A DNA stretch of 39,514 nucleotides from an uncultured Opitutia bacterium (lineage in GTDB: Bacteria; Verrucomicrobiota; Verrucomicrobiia; Opitutales; Coraliomargaritaceae): contig CAKZOI010000025.1 of NCBI GenBank assembly GCA_937136395.1, forward strand, positions 1 to 39,514, read 5' to 3'. Position 1 is the first letter of the stretch. Each line of letters opens with the position of its first letter. The position numbers and the translations under genes are program-made. The notes under the pieces are model-generated. The model ran no database searches. It worked only from the letters and a program-made list of their open reading frames with translations, and had not been told where the DNA came from. Shown here piece by piece: positions 1 to 10,819 of this stretch.

Positions 1-480
1 GGTGTTACATGGCCGACTCTAATCGCGCAGATGATTAATTTCGTCCTCGTTGCCATCGTGCTCTACAAATTTGCCGTTAAGCCAATCGCTGCGACGCTTG
101 ACGAGCGTCAACAAAAGATCGCTGACGGTCTTCAGTATGCTGAAGAAATGAAGGCTCAACTCGCTGCAGCTACACGTGAGCGCGACGAAAAGATCAAAGA
201 AGCGGCTGCAGACGCGCAGCGCATCCTCACCGAATCCCGCGAGCAATCAAAGGAGATGATCGAGAAAAAGACTCAAGAAGCAGCTGCTCAAGCTGAAGCG
301 ATCATCCGCAAGGCGACTGAAGCAACAGAGCAAGAGCGCAAAAAGATGCTTTCCGATGTTCGCCAAGAAGTGGCACGTCTAGTGGTCGCAACTTCTTCCA
401 AGGTGCTTTCTCGCGATCTTTCTGATGCTGAGAAGTCAACTTTCTCTGAATCGGCTGCTAAAGAGTTGGCAAACAACTAA
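1..480 (+). CDS. atpF: F-type ATP synthase subunit b (5' end outside window)
   Basis: This is the peripheral-stalk b subunit, which links membrane subunit a to the F1 head. The frame is already open at base 1 and reads [10 protein letters not shown] before the first internal Met at 31, which matches the usual start of b subunits, so the true start lies upstream. A single N-terminal membrane segment ([16 protein letters not shown]) is followed by a long charged, Ala/Glu/Lys-rich helix typical of the dimerising coiled coil. It is the first of six consecutive ATP synthase genes, with atpH only 19 bases downstream. Subunits a and c are presumably just upstream of the window. The family assignment is secure. 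Confidence 0.95.
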   Translation, partial: GVTWPTLIAQMINFVLVAIVLYKFAVKPIAATLDERQQKIADGLQYAEEMKAQLAAATRERDEKIKEAAADAQRILTESREQSKEMIEKKTQEAAAQAEAIIRKATEATEQERKKMLSDVRQEVARLVVATSSKVLSRDLSDAEKSTFSESAAKELANN

Positions 481-499
481 GCCCTAGAATTTCTACCAG

Positions 500-895
500 A
501 TGAAACGCGACAAAAAGATCACCCAGTTGGCTAAGAAGCTCGTCGAGCTTTCGAAGGACAACGGTGTCGTTACAGAAGCTAAAGTTAGCGAAGTCCTCGC
601 TGGTCTCAAGCAAGCGAAGCACCGCCATCATCTGACTGTGCTTAAGTCGTTCCTCGGTTATCTTCGCCGCGAAGTGGCACTTCAAACTGCTGTGGTGGCC
701 ACACCCGGTGCATTGAGTGCTGCTGCGCTGAAAGAAATCGAAGCGAATTACACAAAAATTTACGGTCGCCCAATCAGCGCGGTCACTACTCAAGATACTT
801 CTCTCATTGCTGGTGTGCGTGTGCGCGTCGGCGACGATGTGTATGATGCGTCCGTCGCCGGTCGCCTCCAGCGCCTCGCCGAAAACGTCCACTAA
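500..895 (+). CDS. atpH: F-type ATP synthase delta subunit, short form
   Basis: This is the delta/OSCP subunit that joins the b stalk to the top of the F1 head. It is recognised by its position between b and alpha and by its C-terminal part (IAGVRVRVGDDVYDASVAGRLQRL), which matches the conserved end of delta subunits. At 131 residues it is clearly shorter than the usual 175-180. The missing portion appears to come from the N-terminal helical domain that contacts alpha. No alternative upstream start can restore it, because atpF ends only 19 bases earlier. No clear Shine-Dalgarno precedes the ATG. The identity is good; whether the short form is lineage-typical cannot be decided here. Confidence 0.88.
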   Translation: MKRDKKITQLAKKLVELSKDNGVVTEAKVSEVLAGLKQAKHRHHLTVLKSFLGYLRREVALQTAVVATPGALSAAALKEIEANYTKIYGRPISAVTTQDTSLIAGVRVRVGDDVYDASVAGRLQRLAENVH

Positions 896-941
896 TCGAC
901 ACACCCTCTAACACTTTTCTACTAACTTCTCTCTTCTTATA

Positions 942-2486
<1,545 letters not shown>

Positions 2487-2531
2487 CCGCAGATTCCTCA
2501 TTCGTAATTTTTAATTCTTAATTGAAATAAA

Positions 2532-3428
2532 ATGGCTAATCTCCGCGACATCCGCCGCCGTATCAAGTCGGTTAAAAACACCCGACAGATCACGCGTGCG
2601 ATGCAGTTGGTTTCATCTTCCAAGATGAAGCGAGCTCAGGACGCCGCAGTTGCGGGCCGTCCCTACGCGCTGCTCCTTGCTGACTTGCTTGATACAGTCG
2701 GTGAAAAGCTCGATCTGTCCAGTGCCAGCATTTCGCATCCCTTCTTTGAGAAGCGCGAAGTGAAGACACGAGGCATTCTGATTCTCTCCACTGACAAGGG
2801 CCTTTGCGGCGCACTCAACACAAACCTTTTCCGTAAGGTGGTTGAAGAGGTCAAAGGAGATGCAAAATTCGTTACCGTCGGCCGCAAGGCGACACAGTTC
2901 ATCTCTCGCTCACAGCGCACCTTGATTGCAGACTTTACCGTCTCTGATAAAGCCTCTTTCTCCGAGCTTCGCCCCATGCTGAAGCTTCTGATCGATGCTT
3001 ACAAGAATGGCGAAGTCGACACCATCGAGATTGCATACCCGAGCTTCGTTAACGTTCTCGTGCAAGAGCCAGTGATTCAGTCACTCCTTCCGATCGTTGA
3101 TCTACGCGAAGTTTTGGATCAGCTCAAAAAGCGTGTTGCTGACCTACCATCACTTGAAGCACGTAGCGACACTCGCGAAATGGTTTTCGAACCATCCGCA
3201 GAAGCCGTTCTTGATGCATTGCCTGAGCTTTACGTAAAGGTCATCATCCACCAACTCCTTCTCGAAAGCCGCGCCGCAGAATACTGCGCACGTATGGTGG
3301 CGATGAAGGCTGCTACCGATAACGCGTCGACACTCGTTGACGACCTCACTCTCGACTACAACAAGGCTCGCCAAGCTGCGATTACTCAGGAAATCCTCGA
3401 GATCGCTGCCTCTGCTGCCGCTAATTAA
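2532..3428 (+). CDS. atpG: F-type ATP synthase subunit gamma
   Basis: This is the central rotor shaft of F1, which turns inside the alpha/beta hexamer. The 298-residue product has the family's N-terminal helix ([20 protein letters not shown]) and the matching C-terminal helix ([20 protein letters not shown]), which pair as the coiled-coil shaft. The middle Rossmann-like domain contains [15 protein letters not shown], another signature. The gene sits between atpA (45-base gap) and atpD (108-base gap). The ATG is preceded by aattgaaataaa, again without a Shine-Dalgarno motif. Confidence 0.97.
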   Translation: MANLRDIRRRIKSVKNTRQITRAMQLVSSSKMKRAQDAAVAGRPYALLLADLLDTVGEKLDLSSASISHPFFEKREVKTRGILILSTDKGLCGALNTNLFRKVVEEVKGDAKFVTVGRKATQFISRSQRTLIADFTVSDKASFSELRPMLKLLIDAYKNGEVDTIEIAYPSFVNVLVQEPVIQSLLPIVDLREVLDQLKKRVADLPSLEARSDTREMVFEPSAEAVLDALPELYVKVIIHQLLLESRAAEYCARMVAMKAATDNASTLVDDLTLDYNKARQAAITQEILEIAASAAAN

Positions 3429-4958
<1,530 letters not shown>

Positions 4959-4974
4959 AACGCGAAGCGTTTAA

Positions 4975-5055
4975 TGGCTGATGGATAATGAATAATTACT
5001 GATTGAAAAATCACCGCCTATTCTGACTCCTGTCTTCTGAATCCTTACTTCTTTT
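4975..5055 (+). repeat. Degenerate short-repeat spacer between atpD and atpC
   Basis: The spacer contains two kinds of repeated word: aatggctgatggataatgaataat, and then attctgactcctgtcttctgaatcc. The second is close to the reverse complement of gacacgggagtcagaatac found at about 35925-35945. This suggests worn short tandem repeats rather than a gene. It occupies most of the 100 bases between atpD and atpC. Confidence 0.4.
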
Positions 5056-5058
5056 AAA

Positions 5059-5469
5059 ATGATTACACTCGAAATTATTACGCCTGACGAAAAGGTCCTC
5101 AGCACTGAGGCAACTCAGGTTGTATTGCCGACCGAGTCGGGTGAAGCGGGTATTTTGACAGGCCACATCCCAATGGTGACGAAGATCGTCGCCGGCGAGC
5201 TCAAGGTCATCAAAGACGGCGGCACAGAATTCATCGCAGTCGACCACGGCTTCGCCAAGGTTCTCGGCAACACTATCTCCGTGCTCACTGAAGCCGCGAT
5301 CGACGTCGCAGAAATCGACCTCTCCGAGGTTGAGTCCGCACAAGCCCGCGCGGAAGAAGCGCTTCGCAAGGCAGAAGCCGAAGGCACCGATCCCGCTGAA
5401 GTCGAGCGTCTCGAAACCAGCGTGCGCTATCTCATCGCCCAAAAGCTGGCCAAAGGCCGCCGTAGGTAA
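5059..5469 (+). CDS. atpC: F-type ATP synthase epsilon subunit
   Basis: This is the regulatory epsilon subunit of the F1 rotor, which couples gamma to the c-ring and can inhibit ATP hydrolysis. The 136-residue product shows the N-terminal beta-sandwich start (MITLEIITPDEKVLSTEATQ), the conserved GEAGILTGHIPMVT segment, and a helical C-terminus rich in Ala and Glu (about residues 88-135). It is the last gene of the operon and is followed within 20 bases by a strong terminator. The ATG follows acttcttttaaa, with no Shine-Dalgarno. Confidence 0.96.
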   Translation: MITLEIITPDEKVLSTEATQVVLPTESGEAGILTGHIPMVTKIVAGELKVIKDGGTEFIAVDHGFAKVLGNTISVLTEAAIDVAEIDLSEVESAQARAEEALRKAEAEGTDPAEVERLETSVRYLIAQKLAKGRRR

Positions 5470-5487
5470 TTCGAACCAAAAGTTTTC

Positions 5488-5521
5488 AAAACGCGTCTCT
5501 CAAAAGGGGGCGCGTTTTTTT
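5488..5521 (+). terminator. Rho-independent terminator of the ATP synthase operon
   Basis: The arm aaaacgcgtctct (5488-5500) pairs with gggggcgcgtttt (5506-5518) around the five-base loop caaaa. This gives a 13-bp stem that includes several G-T pairs and runs into a T tract. It begins 19 bases after the atpC stop codon. Confidence 0.85.
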
Positions 5522-5582
5522 AAGTGTGTGTGGCAGTAGTTGAGTCATTCTGCATCCCTACATCTTTATAATGCGTGACAAA

Positions 5583-5660
5583 GGGAGTGTCGACCTCCCT
5601 GTCGACATGGTCGTGTATGGCGTCGCACAAACAATGCGGACACAGAGGTCTGCGCTCCAC
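5583..5660. repeat. REP-type palindrome pair (REPIN-like)
   Basis: Two inverted REP-like units are present. Unit 1 has arms TGTCGAC (5588-5594) and GTCGACA (5601-5607) around the loop CTCCCT. Unit 2, read on the minus strand from 5660 to 5636, begins GTGGAG and has arms GCAGAC and GTCCGC (one mismatch) around the loop CTCTGT. The plan (G-rich head, short stem, CTCYNT loop) matches the units near 6744, 7554 and 7611. Confidence 0.65.
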
Positions 5661-5680
5661 TAAAGCCATCCGTGGCACGA

Positions 5681-5698
5681 CCGGAGCGATGCTCTCCA
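5681..5698 (-). repeat. Possible solitary degraded REP unit
   Basis: On the minus strand this reads TGGAGAGCATCGCTCCGG, a TGGAG head with a short GAGC/GCTC hairpin and a CCG tail. It resembles the other REP-like units but is shorter and lacks the CTCYGT loop. It is a weak call. Confidence 0.3.
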
Positions 5699-5747
5699 GC
5701 GAGCTTAACTCCTTACTAAACATACGTAAATGTAAGGAATGGGTGCG

Positions 5748-6006
5748 ATGCAGGCAAAAGTCACAACGAAGGGCAGATCACGTTGCCGAAGGCGGTGCGT
5801 GACCAATTATCGATCCAGAGTGGTGATTGAATTGAATTTTCTGTGGAAGACGATCACACGGTGAGCATTCAAAAAATGGGGGCATCTGGTTCCTCGGCGG
5901 GTTGCGCGAAGCAGTTTCTGGCGTCGAATCAAAACATTTTACCAGAGTCGAAGAGAAGGCCGCAATGGTTGCAGAACTTGCGGCTAAATACGCACCGAAG
6001 CAGTGA
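5748..6006 (+). pseudogene. Broken AbrB/VapB-type antitoxin
   Basis: The DNA reads as a swapped-hairpin AbrB-type antitoxin once its lesions are corrected. The ATG at 5748 gives MQAKVTTKG. A one-base deletion near 5774 then shifts the frame, after which QITLPKAVRDQLSIQSGD continues the family pattern. An in-frame TGA follows at 5828-5830, where an Arg codon would fit, then IEFSVEDDHTVSIQKM. A second frameshift lies in the A6/G5 runs near 5872-5882. The remaining frame gives FLGGLREAVSG and a helical tail ending APKQ at the stop 6004-6006. A purine-rich word (taaggaat) precedes the start. The toxin ATG overlaps the stop, as in vapBC operons. Three lesions make it non-functional. Confidence 0.75.
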
Positions 6007-6104
6007 TGGTTGCCTTTGATACCAACCATTTACTGCGCCATCTACTGCAAGACGACGCCCTACAATGCACACATGTCGAGCGCTTTATTCTTCGATGTAT
6101 ATGA
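6006..6104 (+). pseudogene. N-terminal stump of a PIN-domain (VapC-like) toxin
   Basis: The ATG at 6006 overlaps the antitoxin stop codon (TGATG). The first residues, MVAFDTNHLLRHLLQDDALQ, match the start of PIN-domain ribonucleases, including the first acidic catalytic residue in the xxDTNxLxR motif. The reading frame then loses similarity and stops at 6102-6104 after 32 codons, against roughly 130 for an intact VapC. The downstream sequence reads as an unrelated protein fragment, so the toxin appears to have been truncated by a deletion or junction near 6070-6080. With the broken antitoxin it forms a dead toxin-antitoxin locus. Confidence 0.7.
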
Positions 6105-6309
6105 GAAATTACTTTTTGAAGGTGTGCCACCTACAGTATTTGGGTATCTCAACGGTCAAAACGAACAGATCTTTCTGCAGGAGATTTTAGACTTCCCAAT
6201 TGGGTTTTCGTTTGCGGTTTATCAAGACCCTATCGCAAACGCATCGACGAAGCCATTACTATGGACGCGTGGCTTGCATCGATATAATTTGCTTCCTCTT
6301 GGATGTTAA
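6077..6309 (+). pseudogene. Fragment of an unrecognised protein, possibly exported
   Basis: The frame reads SSALFFDVYEKLLFEG, then VFGYLNGQNEQIFLQEIL, then PLLWTRGL before a stop at 6307-6309. It looks like real protein sequence but has no proper start, because it is joined to the toxin stump on its left. The PLLWTRGL segment vaguely recalls C-terminal parts of type IV pilin-like proteins of this phylum; that is a guess. A small frame slip near 6300 would connect it to the next fragment, so both may derive from one gene. Confidence 0.4.
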
Positions 6310-6577
6310 TGATGCGCCCAACGAACTTGCCTATCTGGATAAGGAGCCACAGGCATCCATTTCGGTGACTCCCGCGTCAAGTGTCGCGATCAGCTATCCC
6401 GCAATCTCAGGCTACGACTATCAAATCGAAGCCACCGACAACCTGCAAAGCACTGAGCCATGGGGCGTCATTGACCGGCAAAGCACGACACGTTACTGGC
6501 AAACCTTAACGGCAACCGAAGCGATCACTAGCTCAGATACGGAGTGCTTCTACCGAGTGCGCGCTTTCGTTGACTAA
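6302..6577 (+). pseudogene. C-terminal fragment of an exported Verrucomicrobia-type protein
   Basis: An open frame from about 6302 to the stop at 6575-6577 reads VNDAPNELAYLDKEP, then SGYDYQIEATDNLQSTEPW and ends ECFYRVRAFVD. The pattern of YxIEATDNL, a W some residues later and a terminal FYRVR segment is common at the C-terminus of large secreted proteins of this phylum. There is no credible start codon or signal peptide, so I read it as the remnant of a much longer gene. The parent function is unknown. Confidence 0.45.
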
Positions 6578-6701
6578 ATTAGCTGCAAGTGTGGCGTGGA
6601 TTCCAGCTGAGGTTCGGCAGCGTATTGCCAATACTGGCGAACAAGATCTAATTTTTATGCGATTTGCACCCCACGGCTTACACCGGAGTGCTATGTGAAT
6701 C

Positions 6702-6780
6702 TGGAGGGGCAGACGTCCCGACCTTTATTAATCGATGAATTCTGTAAGGGTGGTGCCGGGACGGAGCCCGACTCGCCTTA
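6702..6780. repeat. REP-like palindrome pair at the 3' end of coaX
   Basis: On the minus strand, 6780 to 6744 begins GTAAGG (overlapping the coaX stop codon) and contains arms GTCGGG and CCCGGC around the loop CTCCGT, the same loop as in the 7554/7611 units. A second, less regular unit on the plus strand begins TGGAGGGGCAGACGTCCCG at 6702. The first hairpin could also serve as a weak transcription end for coaX, although no T tract follows it. Confidence 0.45.
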
Positions 6781-7548
6781 CCTTTGGCTTCGCTCAAATG
6801 CGACTCCCAATCCCATAAGAGTCAGATCCTCGACGAATTCGCTTTTCTCGACCCAGTCTTTGGTGAGATTAGCGATGCTGCCCCCAGTGGACAGCACAAC
6901 AGGTTTGGCTTCGCCGCGTGATTCGAGCTCGGCAATAACACGGGCGAGTAGGGCATCGATCATGCCCGAAAACCCGACGGCCATACCGAGCTTCATTGCG
7001 TGCACGGTGGATTTGCCAATCGCACCTTCGACATTCAGAAGGTCTTCTGTTTTGAGTTCGGGAAGTAGGGCAGTTTGCTCGTGGAGGTACTTGGTCATTA
7101 CTGCCAGTCCCGGTGCGATGATGCCGCCTTCGTATCCGCAACTGGATACAATATCGAAAGTGACTGCGGTTCCCATATCGATGACGATGGCGGGTGTGCC
7201 GTAGAATTCCTGAGCGGCAATGGCATTGGCGATACGATCTTGCCCGATCTCGGTGGGTTTCGGGTAGACGAGATTGAGACCAGGGCAAGTGTGGCAGGTG
7301 AGGTGGAAGGTGGGTTTGTCGAATCGTAGCAAACTCGCCCGTAAGTTGGTGTTAATGTCTGGCACGACGGAACAGAAGGAAATGCCTTGGGCTTGTGCAA
7401 TGAGCGGTTCGATCACATCGGCATATTCGGGTGAAGGGCTTTCACGAAATGCCTTCGTTGGAAAATGGCCAGTGTGGCTGACGGTTTGTCCTTCGACCAG
7501 TCCGTAGTGGGTGCAGGTGTTGCCGACGTCGATGGAGAGGATTTTCAT
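6778..7548 (-). CDS. coaX: Type III pantothenate kinase
   Basis: This enzyme phosphorylates pantothenate, the first step of coenzyme A synthesis. The 256-residue product has the ASKHA-fold phosphate-binding motif near the N-terminus ([11 protein letters not shown], Asp7), the IGQDRIAN motif (101-108), the second phosphate loop [11 protein letters not shown] (from about 123) and GGIIAPG (141-147), all diagnostic of CoaX rather than CoaA or PanK-II. It lies downstream of nadC and birA on the same strand, separated from birA by 90 bases holding a REP pair. It may be the last gene of that operon, or transcription may be modulated by the inserted palindromes. Confidence 0.95.
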   Translation of the reverse strand: MKILSIDVGNTCTHYGLVEGQTVSHTGHFPTKAFRESPSPEYADVIEPLIAQAQGISFCSVVPDINTNLRASLLRFDKPTFHLTCHTCPGLNLVYPKPTEIGQDRIANAIAAQEFYGTPAIVIDMGTAVTFDIVSSCGYEGGIIAPGLAVMTKYLHEQTALLPELKTEDLLNVEGAIGKSTVHAMKLGMAVGFSGMIDALLARVIAELESRGEAKPVVLSTGGSIANLTKDWVEKSEFVEDLTLMGLGVAFERSQR

Positions 7549-7553
7549 TCTTA

Positions 7554-7636
7554 TGGAGGGCGATGCTCTGTCATCGCCGTTTGCTGTTGATGCTTAATTT
7601 ATAGCAATGGCGGTTGCGACGGAGCGCAACCCTCCA
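7554..7636. repeat. REPIN-like inverted REP pair between birA and coaX
   Basis: Unit 1 (7554-7579) has the head TGGAGGG, arms GGCGATG/CATCGCC and the loop CTCTGT. Unit 2, on the minus strand from 7636 to 7611, has the same head, arms GGTTGCG/CGCAACC and the loop CTCCGT. Both stems are perfect 7-bp pairs but differ in sequence, while head, loop and CCG tail are conserved. The pair fills nearly the whole birA-coaX spacer. Confidence 0.8.
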
Positions 7637-7638
7637 GA

Positions 7639-8655
7639 CTATTTTTTCAAAGTTACGTCGCCCGCGCGAATGCTACGCATTCCGGACTCGGTTTGTAGGA
7701 GTAGGGCGCCACTCGCATCGATTCCACTGGCGATACCGGAAATTTCTTTGCCGCTCATAATGGCGGTGACGTGTTTGCCAGCGAGTGCGCTGAGTGGGGC
7801 CCAAGCATCTGCAATGTTTTCGGTGATGCTGGCCCCCATAGCACACTGGTAAGCTGTGTGAATGGCCGCGATGACTTTGGCCGCGACTTGGTTGAGTGGG
7901 AGTTCCTTGCCGTGCACGGCGTAGAGACTGGTGGCTATTCCGCGAATTTCGATGGGGTAGTTTGCAGGATTGCTGTTTAAGTTGAGGCCGATGCCAAAGA
8001 TGATACTGCGTATACTATCGGCATCCATTTTGGCTTCGGTCAGCATGCCGGCAAACTTGCGACCGTCGCAGTGGAGGTCATTGGGCCATTTAATTTTCAG
8101 CGGTGCATTCGGCACAAAGCTTTGTAATGCTCGGCAAATATGGATGCCTGCCCAGAGTGTGAAATGCTGTAGTTGTTGAGGCGGGATGTTGGGCTCGAAA
8201 ACAGTGGTGAGGTAGAGATTGTGTGCGGAGGCGCTGTGCCAATCGCGCCCGAGGCGGCCCCGCCCCTTGGTTTGGCAACTAGAGGTGATTGCAAAGGGAC
8301 TCTTGCGCGCAAAGGAGAGTTGTCTTTCGGCTTCGCTGTTAGTGCTATCGATTACTGGAAAGTAGAGCACATCAGTCGTGTGCTGGCTTTTTTCCGTGTA
8401 GTAGCGAATCAAATCTGGATGGAGGACATCTGTTTCTTTGATGAGGCGATAGCCTTTGTTGCGCACCGCTTCAAACTCGAAACCTTGCTCGCGAAGTTTT
8501 TCTAGCTTGCCATGTATCGCTGGACGCGAGACGCCGAGTTGATCGCCGAGTTGGCTCCCGGAGACAAAGCCGTCGCCTGCATCGAGTAATGCCTTGAGGA
8601 TCACGTAGGTGTCCTCATTTGGTTCGATTTGGCGGTATTCGGTATCGGGTGTCAT
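7639..8655 (-). CDS. birA: Bifunctional biotin ligase / biotin operon repressor
   Basis: BirA attaches biotin to carrier proteins such as the acetyl-CoA carboxylase BCCP and, in two-domain forms, represses transcription. The 338-residue protein has an N-terminal winged helix-turn-helix (about 14-73; [20 protein letters not shown]), then the ligase domain with the biotinyl-AMP loop GRGRLGR (131-137), KWPNDL (189-194) and RKFAGML (199-205), and a short C-terminal SH3-like domain. The HTH suggests it can act as a regulator, though I see no bio genes here. Its ATG overlaps the nadC stop codon by four bases (ATGA), so the two are translationally coupled. Confidence 0.95.
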   Translation of the reverse strand: MTPDTEYRQIEPNEDTYVILKALLDAGDGFVSGSQLGDQLGVSRPAIHGKLEKLREQGFEFEAVRNKGYRLIKETDVLHPDLIRYYTEKSQHTTDVLYFPVIDSTNSEAERQLSFARKSPFAITSSCQTKGRGRLGRDWHSASAHNLYLTTVFEPNIPPQQLQHFTLWAGIHICRALQSFVPNAPLKIKWPNDLHCDGRKFAGMLTEAKMDADSIRSIIFGIGLNLNSNPANYPIEIRGIATSLYAVHGKELPLNQVAAKVIAAIHTAYQCAMGASITENIADAWAPLSALAGKHVTAIMSGKEISGIASGIDASGALLLQTESGMRSIRAGDVTLKK

Positions 8656-9581
8656 AGCCAGTCCAGACCGATGTCTTTCCAGGTGCTTTGGTGGACGGGT
8701 GCTCCAGTGGAAATGAAATCGAGGCCGAGTTCGCCGAGCGCAGGGAGCGTGCCGATCTGAATGCCGCCGCTGGCTTCGGTGCAGGCGCGTCCGTCGATGA
8801 TACGAATGGCTTTCTTCAGTTCGTCGATGGAGAAATTATCCAGCAGAATGATGTCCGCCCCAGCTTCGAGCACTGGAGGAATTTGATCGATGGTATCGAC
8901 TTCGACTTGCACGGGAAGATCCTCGAAAGTGTTGACTGCGAGGGCGACAGTTTCGGTGAGGCGGTTGCCACCCGTGGCTCCAGCGACGGCGAGGTGATTG
9001 TCTTTGAGCATGATGCGATCAAAGAGACCGATGCGGTGGTTGTGACCACCACCACAGGCAAAGGCATATTTCTGGAGCACTCGATAGCCTGGGAGAGTCT
9101 TGCGGGTGTCGAGTAAACAGGTTTCGCTACCGTCGAGTGCGTCGACATAGCGGCGGGTTTCGCTGGCGATCCCTGAGAGGTGTTGTAGGAAATTAAGGAG
9201 GACACGCTCGGCTTGAAGTAGTGGTCCGCTCGGGCCACTGAGGATGCCGATGACATCACCCTTGCAGAGCGCTTGGCCGTCCTCTGTCTTCGGATCGAAG
9301 GTGCAGCCTTCGCCGTAGCTATGGAGCACTGCCTCTACGAGGCCGATTCCGCAAAGGGTGAGGGGCTCGCGGGCGGTGAGTTGCGCATGACCCGTGGCAC
9401 CTTCCGGCATGAGTGCGGTGGTGACATCGCCGAGTCGTTCTGGGCGTGCCGTGAGTCCAGCGCCAGCGAGGTCTTCGATTTTGGCCAGTCCGATGAGTTG
9501 GCGCAGGTATTCTGGGTCGAGATCGGACCAGTCTAGGCGGGTGAGAAAGGTTTTCTTTGAGTAGCGGACGTTCTGGCTCAT
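8652..9581 (-). CDS. nadC: Nicotinate-nucleotide pyrophosphorylase (carboxylating)
   Basis: This enzyme (quinolinate phosphoribosyltransferase) converts quinolinate and PRPP to nicotinate mononucleotide in NAD synthesis. The 309-residue protein contains the expected signatures: [13 protein letters not shown] (125-137), DTRKTLPG (158-165), GGGHNHR (177-183), LKDNH (192-196), EVDT and ILLDNF for the PRPP site. It is the first gene of a nadC-birA(-coaX) cluster on the minus strand. Its start lies only eight bases from a REP palindrome pair (9589-9664), so any promoter is either within or beyond those palindromes. Confidence 0.96.
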   Translation of the reverse strand: MSQNVRYSKKTFLTRLDWSDLDPEYLRQLIGLAKIEDLAGAGLTARPERLGDVTTALMPEGATGHAQLTAREPLTLCGIGLVEAVLHSYGEGCTFDPKTEDGQALCKGDVIGILSGPSGPLLQAERVLLNFLQHLSGIASETRRYVDALDGSETCLLDTRKTLPGYRVLQKYAFACGGGHNHRIGLFDRIMLKDNHLAVAGATGGNRLTETVALAVNTFEDLPVQVEVDTIDQIPPVLEAGADIILLDNFSIDELKKAIRIIDGRACTEASGGIQIGTLPALGELGLDFISTGAPVHQSTWKDIGLDWL

Positions 9582-9588
9582 GGAAATT

Positions 9589-9664
9589 GTAGGGGCTTCA
9601 TTGATGAAGCCCGTGGTGGATCGGTTGCTTGGCTTTGGCGGTCTCCATCAATGAAGGCCCTACG
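9589..9664. repeat. REPIN-like inverted pair upstream of nadC
   Basis: Unit 1 (9589-9613) starts GTAGGG and has arms GGGCTTC/GAAGCCC around ATTGAT. Unit 2, on the minus strand from 9664 to 9639, starts CGTAGGG and has a similar but imperfect stem with the same ATTGAT loop. A related single unit lies at 31335-31359. The pair sits between the 3' end of the lipoprotein gene and the start of nadC. Confidence 0.75.
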
Positions 9665-9685
9665 GATACGGATTGGAACCCCAAA

Positions 9686-10111
9686 TTAATTGTAAGACTC
9701 TACTTTGGCGACTTCGCCCGTCTGGCGATCAAAAACAAAACGCTTTAGGAGCTTTGTGCTGTTTGGGCTGACGCCAACACCTGTGCCAATTCCGACACCG
9801 CTGCCCCTAGTGCCGATGCCACCGCCGAGTGTGAGTCCGACTCTAGGTTTAATTTCGCGGTATTCCCAGGCGATGTGTTTTCCGCCTGCGGTATCGATGG
9901 TGGTCTCACGACTGGGGTCTCCTAGCGCCATACGGACCATATCTTGATCAAAGCCGACTGCCACTTGACCTGACTGGATCATGGCTTGTTCGCCTGGGGT
10001 GTAGCTGTTGAATTGAGCTTGGTTGTGGCTGATGCGGCTGTTGCTGCCAGATGCGCAACCGATCAATAGTAGGGCGAGCGCGCAGAGTGTGTAGTTGCAG
10101 AGAGTTTTCAT
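9686..10111 (-). CDS. Small glycine-rich lipoprotein
   Basis: The 141-residue product has a lipoprotein signal peptide ending in the lipobox LIGC, so Cys19 is the likely lipidated residue. The mature part has a segment resembling small SmpA/BamE-like or YXWGQ-type proteins (MVRMALGDPSRETTIDTAGG, WEYRE), then a Gly-rich stretch (VGLTLGGGIGTRGSG and following) and a C-terminal KRFVFDRQTGEVAKVESY. Its role is unknown, but the MALGDPS and W-Y pattern is common in outer-membrane assembly lipoproteins. Its ATG overlaps the stop of the upstream acetyltransferase gene by four bases. Confidence 0.8.
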   Translation of the reverse strand: MKTLCNYTLCALALLLIGCASGSNSRISHNQAQFNSYTPGEQAMIQSGQVAVGFDQDMVRMALGDPSRETTIDTAGGKHIAWEYREIKPRVGLTLGGGIGTRGSGVGIGTGVGVSPNSTKLLKRFVFDRQTGEVAKVESYN

Positions 10112-10731
10112 GATGTTAGCTCCTTAATCCAGAAGGTGAGTGTATGACTGGAGTCTAGCGGTTTTCCAACTTCTCTCCAGTCAAATGTCGCTTTGATATC
10201 TGGTTGCTGAATGTAGCCTCGTTTTTTCCAGCAAGGTTCTAGAGAGCGATAGGTTTCTGGGCGACGCGGGTCATCGGGTTCCCGATTGACTGCGCAGAAA
10301 GCAGCGTAGCGTGATCGGTATTTGCAGGCCTGTGCTTCGCGTGCATCGAAGAATTGGTGCCCGATGCCTTGGCAGTCGGGGTCGACATACACATCGGCGC
10401 CATATAACGTGTCTCCTTGTGGATCGTGATTATGGAAATAGCCACCATCGGTGATGCCGCCGTAGGTGTGTCCACGATAGGGGTCGCGGCTACTTTGTAT
10501 GATCAGCGAGGCGACGGCACCGACGATCGCATCGTCGACGATCGCAACGAGCTGACCAGTTGGGAAAAGTCTAAGGTGGTTTTGCAACTGGCGCTCACTC
10601 CAGACGACGTTCTCCTCGGCCATTAGGGGGAAGGCCTTTTTGTTTAGCTCGATCAAACGAGAAATATCATCGTGCTCAACTTGGCGGATGAGAATTGGGC
10701 CAGATTTACTTTGAAATGTGAAAGGAGACAT
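10108..10731 (-). CDS. GNAT-family N-acetyltransferase
   Basis: The 207-residue protein has a GNAT fold. The N-terminal part (IRQVEHDDISRLIELNKKAF) is followed by the acetyl-CoA-binding segment VDPDCQGIGHQFFDAREAQA, in which QGIGHQ supplies the pyrophosphate-binding loop. The C-terminal half (PETYRSLEPCWKKRGYIQQP) is like the uncharacterised acetyltransferases that act on small molecules. The substrate cannot be told from sequence. It overlaps the lipoprotein gene by four bases (ATGA), which implies co-translation, and faces a divergent gene starting at 10820 across an 88-base promoter region. Confidence 0.88.
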   Translation of the reverse strand: MSPFTFQSKSGPILIRQVEHDDISRLIELNKKAFPLMAEENVVWSERQLQNHLRLFPTGQLVAIVDDAIVGAVASLIIQSSRDPYRGHTYGGITDGGYFHNHDPQGDTLYGADVYVDPDCQGIGHQFFDAREAQACKYRSRYAAFCAVNREPDDPRRPETYRSLEPCWKKRGYIQQPDIKATFDWREVGKPLDSSHTLTFWIKELTS

Positions 10732-10819
10732 TGATGCAAAATGCGTATAAGTGGTTTATCGTCAAGTGGGACAAAAGGGGCTCGCAAAAATAATCAGAGT
10801 GCGCCATCGAAGATGAGGT

